NCBI GenBank assembly: GCA_018814635.1
Contig: JAHIYV010000139.1
Span: 1-5,029, forward strand
DNA length: 5,029 bases
Direction of reading: 5' to 3'
From: Patescibacteria group bacterium
GTDB taxonomy: Bacteria; Patescibacteriota; Minisyncoccia; Phycocordibacterales; JAGLOS01
Notes under the pieces: generated by a model
What the model was told of the DNA's origin: nothing
Databases searched by the model: none
What the model saw: only the letters and a program-made list of their open reading frames with translations
Translations under genes and position numbers: made by a program
Shown here: positions 1-4,539 of the stretch, in pieces
How the letters are laid out: every line of letters starts with the position of its first letter
How positions within the stretch are numbered: position 1 is the first letter of the stretch

Positions 1-797
1 CTAATAATGTTACTGTAACCTTTAACGACGAGCTAAATGATACAAGCCCTGGAACAGACCAAATAGCAGAGACCGTTCAGGTAGATGCCACAATGATGGT
101 GCCCTTGATGTTCGCTAAGATAATGGGCATAGAAAGTAAACGGATATCAGCGCAAGCGGCCACCAGGATAGGAGGGGCGACAGGTGTAGGTGGAGCAGCT
201 CCCTGGGGACCACCTCCTTTAGACTATCAAGAGTGCCAAAGATATATGCTTAAGCGTGGCCAGGGAAGTCAAACTAAAGTAGGTACAGGTCTAAGTAATT
301 ACTCTGCCTTAGAGCTGCCTGGTATCGGCCCAACCCCTGGAGCAGATTGGTATCGGGACAATATCATCCCTGGCGGAAAGGGTTCTACGGTTATGCTTAG
401 TGTGGGAGACAATATCCAGACTGAGCCGGGAAATATGGTTAACCCAACCGGTCATGGAGTTAATGAGCGACTGTCGATGTGTCTTCATACCCCTAAGTGC
501 GGCAGCGGAGGATGTAATTACATCCCTGGATGTCCAAGAGTAGTGATTGTTCCCATTATGAACATTGACCAGAATGGTAAATATGAGATTCCTATTCTCC
601 GTTTTGAAGCCTTTCTTTTAGATGAAAACAGCTTTGACAAAAATCAGGAAGTCTTAGTAGATGGAGTAATACAGCCGGTAGGTAACGGAGGAGTAACAGG
701 AATTTATCTGGGAAGTTATATGGCTCCTTCCGGAACAGCCGGTGGTCTTACCGGGGGAAACCTTGGTGGGGTAAAAGTAGTCCATTTAATTAGATAA
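1..797 (+). CDS. TadG-like Tad/Flp pilus accessory protein, 5'-truncated by window edge
   Basis: This is the C-terminal 264 residues of a TadG-like protein. The reading frame is open from base 3 (first codons N-N-V), and bases 1-2 end a codon, so the ATG at 93 is internal and not the start. Alignment to the next gene suggests about 86 residues, including the membrane anchor, lie upstream of the window. Visible parts match the paralog in order: end of the Tad domain (Q-V-D-A-T-M-x-V-P-L-M-F), a proline-rich P-W-G-P-P-P-L linker, R-Y-M-L-K-R-G-Q-G, a T-E-P-G-N-M motif, V-V-I-V-P-I-M and a C-terminal beta-rich part. Identity to the paralog is about 60% over the first 57 aligned residues. Unlike the paralog it has an extra four-Cys segment (bases 480-533, C-x5-C-x4-C-x5-C followed by P-R). 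TadG-type proteins are envelope-anchored parts of Tad pilus systems; the exact role here is inferred. Confidence 0.85.
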   Translation, partial: NNVTVTFNDELNDTSPGTDQIAETVQVDATMMVPLMFAKIMGIESKRISAQAATRIGGATGVGGAAPWGPPPLDYQECQRYMLKRGQGSQTKVGTGLSNYSALELPGIGPTPGADWYRDNIIPGGKGSTVMLSVGDNIQTEPGNMVNPTGHGVNERLSMCLHTPKCGSGGCNYIPGCPRVVIVPIMNIDQNGKYEIPILRFEAFLLDENSFDKNQEVLVDGVIQPVGNGGVTGIYLGSYMAPSGTAGGLTGGNLGGVKVVHLIR

Positions 798-814
798 ATT
801 GGAGGTACCTAAAA

Positions 815-1813
815 ATGAAGAAAGAAAAAGGACAAATATGGGTAGTAGTCGCTCTCTTTATGCTGGTCTTGATCATTCTTTTTTCTCTGGTCGCAGATGT
901 GGGCAAGGTCTATCTCTGGCAAAAGAAGCTTGAAATGGCTGTTGATGCTGCGGCCTTAGCCGGAGGCCAGGAATATGCTTTAAAGTTTAACTCTATAAAT
1001 GCTCAGGACTTGGCTCAAGATCAGGCAGAAGCAGTAGCTGTTTTCTATGCCGGGCTAAATGGGGCTGATACTAATAATGTTATCGTAGCCTTTACCGATG
1101 AGCTAAATGATATAAACACGGGAACAGATGGATTAGACGAAACCCTTCAGGTAGATGCCACAATGGAGGTGCCTTTGATGTTTACTAAGATGCTGGGCAT
1201 CCTGACAAAGGAATTATCGGCTTCGGCTGGAGTCAGGATAGGAAGCCTGGCAGGCATGGTTGGAGAGGGGCCGGCTCCCTGGGGACCACCTCCTCTATAC
1301 TATCAACCTGGCCAGAGATATATGCTTAAGCGTGGTCAGGGAAGTGGAACTAAAGTAGGCACAGGCCCAAGCAATTATTGTGCCTTAGCTCTGCCTGGAA
1401 GCACAGGGGCAAATGACTATCGAGATAATATTATCCCTGGTCCACCAGGTTTTACAGGCACTCTTAAGGTCTTTGACCTAATTGAAACTGAGCCGGGAAA
1501 TATGGTTGGCCCAACTGACCAGGGAGTTACAGGGCGCTTAGCAATGGGCGCTGATGTGGTTATCGTTCCTATCATGGATATCAGGCAAAATGGCAGATAC
1601 CAGAGTCCTATCTACCGCTTCGAAGCCTTTCGATTGGATGGGGATAGCCTTGATAAAAATCAAGTAGTTGAAGTAGATGGAATAATGCAGAAGGTGGGCA
1701 ATGGAGGGGTAACCGCTGTCTATCTTGAAAATTATGTTACCTCTAAGGGAATAATGGGCGGCCTTTGCCCTTCAACCGTTTGCCGAATAAAGGTAATTCA
1801 GTTGGTTAGATAG
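815..1813 (+). CDS. TadG-like Tad/Flp pilus accessory protein (complete tandem paralog)
   Basis: A 332-residue protein with a classic Tad N-terminus: short basic start M-K-K-E-K-G-Q, one hydrophobic membrane segment at about residues 9-28, then the family hallmark W-Q-K-K-L-E-M-A-V-D-A-A-A-L-A-G-G (about 35-51). A periplasmic or extracellular part follows, with P-W-G-P-P-P-L (155-161), T-E-P-G-N-M (225-230) and V-V-I-V-P-I-M (248-254). Position 11, where pilin-like TadE proteins carry Glu, is Val, so prepilin-type processing is doubtful. It is a tandem duplicate of the preceding gene, but lacks the four-Cys insert and instead has Cys318-x4-Cys323 near the C-terminus. The start is supported by GGAGG at 801-805, nine bases upstream. 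It begins 17 bases after the previous stop, which suggests co-transcription. TadG-like proteins are thought to anchor or help assemble the Flp pilus; the specific function is inferred. Confidence 0.9.
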   Translation: MKKEKGQIWVVVALFMLVLIILFSLVADVGKVYLWQKKLEMAVDAAALAGGQEYALKFNSINAQDLAQDQAEAVAVFYAGLNGADTNNVIVAFTDELNDINTGTDGLDETLQVDATMEVPLMFTKMLGILTKELSASAGVRIGSLAGMVGEGPAPWGPPPLYYQPGQRYMLKRGQGSGTKVGTGPSNYCALALPGSTGANDYRDNIIPGPPGFTGTLKVFDLIETEPGNMVGPTDQGVTGRLAMGADVVIVPIMDIRQNGRYQSPIYRFEAFRLDGDSLDKNQVVEVDGIMQKVGNGGVTAVYLENYVTSKGIMGGLCPSTVCRIKVIQLVR

Positions 1814-1820
1814 AGGTGAG
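1813..1820 (+). promoter_or_regulatory. Ribosome binding site overlapping upstream stop codon
   Basis: GAGGTGAG begins on the last base of the TAG stop (1811-1813) of the TadG-like gene and lies five bases before the ATG at 1826. A terminating ribosome would sit on this site, so translational coupling of the TadG-like and TadE-like genes is plausible. Confidence 0.75.
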
Positions 1821-1825
1821 CTAAG

Positions 1826-2296
1826 ATGAAGAAAGAGAGAGGACAGGCCTTAGTTGAATTTAGTTTAATGCTTTTTGCGCTTCTTTTGATCCTGATCTTT
1901 ATCTTTGGGGCAGTCTTTACTATTCATAATTACTTAGTCTTAGATCGAGCCTTAGCTAAAGCCGGCAGGTATGGGTCATTGGGAGCAACAGATGCCCAAA
2001 TCATCGAAGCCATCAACATTACAACAAGGGAGGCCTTAGTCAACACTCCCATTCTTGCCGGGAGATTCCATGATGACCAAATCCATATTGAGGTTTATGA
2101 TTCGGACGGAAACCTTGTTCCAGCTAATGGAAGGGATGACTACGGGGATGTCTCTCTCGGAAACAGATTAAAGATAACCCTCTTTTATGAAATTTATTTT
2201 GCTATTCCTTATGTTGATGTCTTTCATGCCAGGATTCCGGCTTCAGAGACAGTTCGCATAGAACAGCCTTTAGGAGGATGGACACCACCTTCCTAA
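1826..2296 (+). CDS. TadE-like minor pilin / pilus assembly protein
   Basis: A 156-residue TadE-like protein. The N-terminus M-K-K-E-R-G-Q-A-L-V-E has the type IV prepilin-like layout: basic leader, Gly6, then Glu at +5 after Gly6 (Glu11). In the Tad system such pseudopilins are cut after the Gly by a prepilin peptidase (TadV). A long hydrophobic helix spans about residues 12-33, followed by H-N-Y-L-V-L-D-R-A-L-A-K-A-G-R-Y-G-S-L-G, the usual TadE helix extension, where the family normally has a small/basic A-A-x-E-G-A-R-like stretch. The C-terminal part (about 85-150) is beta-rich, with G-N-R-L-K-I-T-L-F-Y-E-I-Y-F-A-I-P. The same N- and C-terminal patterns recur in the TadE-like gene at 3971. 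It starts 12 bases after the TadG-like stop and is the last gene of this tight cluster. Family assignment is strong; its place in the pilus is inferred. Confidence 0.88.
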   Translation: MKKERGQALVEFSLMLFALLLILIFIFGAVFTIHNYLVLDRALAKAGRYGSLGATDAQIIEAINITTREALVNTPILAGRFHDDQIHIEVYDSDGNLVPANGRDDYGDVSLGNRLKITLFYEIYFAIPYVDVFHARIPASETVRIEQPLGGWTPPS

Positions 2297-2303
2297 AAGG
2301 CAA

Positions 2304-2523
2304 AAATATTGTAACTATTTACCCAAATGAAGTGTAACAAAGGAGAAAGAGAGAATGAGGAGAAATAAAGGAGAAGATAAACCACTAATGAACACGAATT
2401 AGCGCGAAAAAGAAAAGAAATTATTATTAGTGTTAATTCGCGTGTATTCGCGGTAAATCTCTCCCCTATTTCCCTACTTCTCCTTGCCTATACTTCAGAT
2501 GAGTAAAGTGTTACAAAATATTT
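2304..2523. repeat. Long imperfect inverted repeat filling the intergenic space (MITE-like or large hairpin)
   Basis: Almost the whole 242-base gap between the TadE-like and beta-helix genes is one degenerate palindrome. The outer ends pair: AAATATTGTAAC (2304-2315) with GTTACAAAATATTT (2510-2523, two-base gap). Further in, the TGAAG at 2328-2332 and AAGGAGAA at 2340-2347 have complements in the right arm (CTTCA at 2493-2497, TTCTCCTT at 2478-2485). A purine-rich left arm (about 2336-2380) faces a pyrimidine-rich right arm (about 2457-2488). The core pairs 2381-2408 with 2427-2454, 20 of 28 positions matching by eye. The loop is A/T-rich (about 2409-2426). There is no coding content or transposase. 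It resembles a non-autonomous mobile element remnant or dispersed intergenic repeat; target-site duplications are not clear. Confidence 0.7.
2381..2454. repeat. Core inverted repeat with CGCGAATTA / TTAATTCGCG module
   Basis: The inner arms of the larger palindrome are 2381-2408 (ACCACTAATGAACACGAATT and on) and 2427-2454 (ending TATTCGCGGT). Each arm is itself a run of similar 8-9 base units of the form (A)CACGAAT or GCGAATTA, so the element is both palindromic and internally repetitive. From general recollection, units like these occur as dispersed intergenic repeats in several uncultured or environmental bacteria; I cannot check this here. Confidence 0.6.
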
Positions 2524-2525
2524 AA

Positions 2526-2532
2526 GAGGAGG
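2526..2532 (+). promoter_or_regulatory. Strong ribosome binding site of the beta-helix gene
   Basis: GAGGAGG lies six bases before the ATG at 2539, just outside the right end of the palindromic element. It fixes the start ahead of a clear signal peptide. No convincing sigma-70 promoter is seen between 2297 and 2525. Confidence 0.8.
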
Positions 2533-2538
2533 CTTATC

Positions 2539-3729
2539 ATGAAGAGAAAAATTAAACTTTCCTTATTTGTTGTTATCCTTGTCATGGGGATAGCTAACCT
2601 TGGGCAGGCAAATACCTACACGGTCACCAATCTAAATAATTCCGGTAATGGCTCTCTGCGTTGGGCTCTTGACCAAGCCGGAAGCCACTCAGGTTCTGAC
2701 ACAATCAAATTTAATCCTGCTCTAACGGGTGGGACCATCTGTCCTACCAGTGAATTACAGATAACGTCCAGCAGCAAGGCAGAGGAGACAATCATCGATG
2801 CCTCTGATATCTGGAATGAGGCCACAAATATGCCTGGCATTACCATTGATGGAAACTGCTGTGGGAGTTGTGAAGGTCTTAATATTAGATCCAAGAATTG
2901 TGAAATCTACGGCATAGCCATTATGAATTTTGAGGATGATTGTATTCAGCCTCAATCAGGTGCTGACTACTTAATCCTTGGCGGGCCCGGCCATAAAGCC
3001 AATGTCTTTGGCGGCTGTGGTGGTGAAGGCATTGAATTGCAGGCCAACGATTGCCATATCTACGGTAACTATGTTGGGGTGACACCTAATGGCGCTGATA
3101 TTGGCAATGGAGACTGTAGTAAGGGTCTGGGCGGCCTGGTGTTTTGCTCTGGCGCCAGTGACAATGTAATAGAAAAGAATATCTTTGCTCACAATTGGGG
3201 TTTTGGAACCAAGTGCTGGAGTGCCAATAATGACGATGGCAACCTCATCACTCAAAATTCCTTCTATCAGAACAAAGATGCCGACAGGAACGGGAGCTGT
3301 AGTCACTGGGGTTTAGGGATTGACCATGGCGCCAGCAATGGAGACGGCCCGACCTTAAATGACGGACAGAAGAAGTCTAACGAGTTTAACGATGGAATGG
3401 ATTATCCTACCTTTACAACTGCTGAGCTAAGCGCCGATGGAAATACCCTCTATGTAAAAGGCTTTGTAGGCACTCTTCCCGGACAGACAGTCTTTGCCAA
3501 CTCCAGGGTAGAGGTCTTTATTGCCGATCCTGACCCTACTGGTTTTGGAGAGGGCAAGACATATCTGGCCACCCTTACCACCGGCTCTACAGGCAACTTT
3601 GAGGGAACGATTAATGTAAGCGCAATTGGCGGCTTCGCAGTAGGCGATTATATTACCGGCACAGCTACTGATCCCAACAATAGTACCTCGGAATTTTCAC
3701 CTCTCTTAGCGGTCATCCCTGGTTGCTGA
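2539..3729 (+). CDS. Secreted right-handed parallel beta-helix repeat protein
   Basis: A 396-residue exported protein. A Sec signal peptide (basic M-K-R-K-I-K, hydrophobic 7-19) probably ends after Ala24 (L-G-Q-A). Next comes Y-T-V-T-N-L-N-N-S-G-N-G-S-L-R-W-A-L (27-44) with D-T-I-K-F at 54-58, the cap that commonly opens secreted beta-helix proteins of this kind. Residues about 75-260 show beta-helix rungs with the recurring unit C-x-I-Y-G (121-125, 172-176) and many N/G turns. The C-terminal domain (about 288-392) has the typical sandwich signature: V-E-V-F-I-A-D-P-D-P-T-G-F-G-E-G-K-T-Y-L, then T-G-T-A-T-D-P-N-N-S-T-S-E-F-S. It has 13 Cys (68, 107, 108, 111, 121, 135, 160, 172, 193, 203, 226, 254, 396), many for an exported protein. 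No sortase motif, C-terminal anchor or clear polysaccharide-lyase active site is visible. It lies between two TadE-like genes, so a surface or pilus-associated adhesin-like role is possible but unproven. Confidence 0.85.
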   Translation: MKRKIKLSLFVVILVMGIANLGQANTYTVTNLNNSGNGSLRWALDQAGSHSGSDTIKFNPALTGGTICPTSELQITSSSKAEETIIDASDIWNEATNMPGITIDGNCCGSCEGLNIRSKNCEIYGIAIMNFEDDCIQPQSGADYLILGGPGHKANVFGGCGGEGIELQANDCHIYGNYVGVTPNGADIGNGDCSKGLGGLVFCSGASDNVIEKNIFAHNWGFGTKCWSANNDDGNLITQNSFYQNKDADRNGSCSHWGLGIDHGASNGDGPTLNDGQKKSNEFNDGMDYPTFTTAELSADGNTLYVKGFVGTLPGQTVFANSRVEVFIADPDPTGFGEGKTYLATLTTGSTGNFEGTINVSAIGGFAVGDYITGTATDPNNSTSEFSPLLAVIPGC

Positions 3730-3750
3730 TAGAAATAAGGAAAATCCACC

Positions 3751-3878
3751 TATAGTATCTAAGAAAAAGATTTTGGGGTTGGCTGAAAATTGTAGTTTAG
3801 GCTTTAGCCTTTCATAAATGAAATCCTAAAGGATTAACTCCAATCGCTTACCCCAAAAACATTATCTTAAAAGCTATA
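3751..3878. repeat. 128-base imperfect inverted repeat / long hairpin (AGGCTTTAGCCT-type)
   Basis: The arms pair across a tiny loop (AA at about 3815-3816). TTTCAT (3810-3815) pairs with ATGAAA (3818-3823 region). The arms continue outward through GGCTTTAGCC facing TCCTAAAGGA, TTGTAGTT facing AACTCCAA, and TTTTGGGG (3771-3778) facing CCCCAAAA (3851-3858). Outside these, 3751-3778 matches the complement of 3851-3878 at about 22 of 28 positions, ending in TATAG (3751-3755) and CTATA (3874-3878). The left arm has the perfect-looking palindrome-like core AGGCTTTAGCCT. It contains no gene. It differs in sequence from the palindrome upstream of the beta-helix gene. It could be a MITE-like element, a dispersed hairpin repeat, or a structured 3' end of the beta-helix transcript. 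Confidence 0.7.
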
Positions 3879-3889
3879 TCAGGTTGTTA

Positions 3890-3950
3890 GGTTCACGGTT
3901 GATTCCCTTGCTCTCTAACCTTGAACTTCTGAACCCCGGAATTGTGAACC
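3890..3950. repeat. GGTTCAC...GTGAACC inverted repeat with degenerate TTGAAC units
   Basis: GGTTCAC at 3890-3896 is the exact reverse complement of GTGAACC at 3944-3950. Between them lie related units, CTTGAACTTC (3920-3929) and CTGAACCCC (3930-3938). This is a third short repetitive unit stacked directly after the 128-base hairpin. It ends shortly before the ribosome binding site of the TadE-like gene at 3971. The open frame from ATG 3884 runs through it without a ribosome binding site, so it is treated as non-coding. Confidence 0.5.
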
Positions 3951-3955
3951 CGATC

Positions 3956-3962
3956 AGGAAGG
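3956..3962 (+). promoter_or_regulatory. Ribosome binding site that sets the start of the second TadE-like gene
   Basis: AGGAAGG lies eight bases before the ATG at 3971. The in-frame ATG at 3884 has no purine-rich site before it and would add 29 residues (encoded by repeat DNA) in front of the membrane segment and the prepilin-like leader. The start is therefore placed at 3971, which gives the same M-K-K-E-K-G-Q start as the other cluster members. Confidence 0.85.
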
Positions 3963-3970
3963 TCTTAAAA

Positions 3971-4384
3971 ATGAAGAAAGAAAAAGGTCAATCAATGGTA
4001 GAAATGGCGGTGCTAATTCCGATTCTCTTTATGCTCTTGATAGGCATATTTGAGGTAGGGGTTGTCTTTCATAATTATCTTGTCTTAAGCCAGGCCGCTA
4101 AAGAGGGAGCCAGGAGTGCCTCCTTAGGAGGAAGCGACGAACAAGTAGGAAAAATGATATATGAGGCCGCCGATGCTCTTGTAGATTCCTTTTTCCTAAA
4201 GGGACAGCTTGACGGACCAATAACCGTTATCCCGCCTTTACCAAGAAATCAAGGCGATTCCGTGACGATTACTATCCCTTATCAGATGTTCTTTGCCCTT
4301 CCCCTGATGGGTAAGGCTACTGTCGTAACAGTCAGTGCCCCAGTAGTTTATAGTGTGGCCGTTCAGCAGCAAAGTCTTCCTTAA
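3971..4384 (+). CDS. TadE-like minor pilin / pilus assembly protein (second copy)
   Basis: A 137-residue TadE-like protein. The leader M-K-K-E-K-G-Q-S-M-V-E has Gly6 and Glu11, the spacing expected of a prepilin-like cleavage site with Glu at +5. A hydrophobic helix covers about residues 12-33 (M-A-V-L-I-P-I-L-F-M-L-L-I-G-I-F-E-V-G), then H-N-Y-L-V-L-S-Q-A-A-K-E-G-A-R-S-A-S-L-G-G, a very typical TadE continuation (A-A-x-E-G-A-R). The C-terminal part has G-D-S-V-T-I-T-I-P-Y-Q-M-F-F-A-L-P, parallel to the copy at 1826. It matches TadE consensus better than that copy. Its first 17 coding bases plus five upstream bases (3966-3987) are identical to those of the TadG-like gene (810-831). It is separated from the first Tad cluster by the beta-helix gene and two palindromic elements. 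No clear promoter was found just upstream, so it may be read from the beta-helix transcript. Confidence 0.88.
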   Translation: MKKEKGQSMVEMAVLIPILFMLLIGIFEVGVVFHNYLVLSQAAKEGARSASLGGSDEQVGKMIYEAADALVDSFFLKGQLDGPITVIPPLPRNQGDSVTITIPYQMFFALPLMGKATVVTVSAPVVYSVAVQQQSLP

Positions 4385-4487
4385 GCCATCCATGTTTTGG
4401 ATAATGCCCCCTCCTTCTGAATCCTCATCTTTACTCTTAACTCCTGTCTCTGCTATAAATCTTTGGTATCTTTTACAGAAAAACTGC

Positions 4488-4509
4488 TTGACTTTTTAGC
4501 GAGAGTCAA
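4488..4509. promoter_or_regulatory. Inverted repeat across the -35 box and spacer (possible operator)
   Basis: TTGACT (4488-4493) is the perfect reverse complement of AGTCAA (4504-4509), with ten bases between. The left half-site is the -35 box itself and the right half-site ends one base before the -10 box. A dimeric regulator bound here would block the promoter. A six-base arm can occur by chance, so this is only a candidate. Confidence 0.35.
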
Positions 4510-4516
4510 ATAAAAT
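4488..4516 (+). promoter_or_regulatory. Sigma-70-type promoter for the epimerase gene
   Basis: TTGACT (4488-4493) and TAAAAT (4511-4516) are separated by exactly 17 bases, so both boxes differ from consensus at one position each. Initiation around 4522-4524 would give a leader of only about 17 bases containing the ribosome binding site. This is the only convincing promoter in the window, and it suggests the epimerase starts a new transcription unit after the pilus genes. Confidence 0.75.
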
Positions 4517-4539
4517 ATTGGCTAAGTGAGGGGGTTTAA

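Noticed and set aside
93..797. ATG at 93 as the start of the first TadG-like gene
   Set aside because: The same frame is open back to base 3 and those codons align residue by residue with the interior of the paralog, so this Met is internal. No ribosome binding site precedes it.
2355..2402. Fifteen-codon open frame with a good Shine-Dalgarno (AAAGGAG at 2339-2345) inside the palindrome
   Set aside because: The purine-rich arm gives Shine-Dalgarno-like sequence by composition, the peptide has no recognisable character, and the frame lies in a repeat.
2381..2454. CRISPR array suggested by repeated GAATTA/GCGAAT units
   Set aside because: The units are short, degenerate and arranged as a palindrome, with no regular spacers.
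2489..2494. TATACT as a -10 box for the beta-helix gene
   Set aside because: No -35-like hexamer lies 16-18 bases upstream (CTATTT at that place).
2616..3306. Minus-strand open frames across the beta-helix gene
   Set aside because: They overlap a clear secreted protein with signal peptide and domain signatures, and show no family features or ribosome binding sites.
3751..3878. Hairpin as a rho-independent terminator of the beta-helix gene
   Set aside because: The arm is long and imperfect, and on the + strand it is not followed by a T-run (CCCCAAAAACATT). It may still impede transcription, but it is not a standard terminator.
3884..3970. N-terminal extension of the second TadE-like protein from ATG 3884
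   Set aside because: It would be translated from repeat DNA, has no ribosome binding site, and would spoil the Gly6/Glu11 prepilin-like leader. The ATG at 3971 has a good site.
4387..4401. ATCCA...TGGAT after the second TadE-like gene as a terminator
   Set aside because: The stem is only five base pairs, A/T-leaning, and lacks a following T-run.
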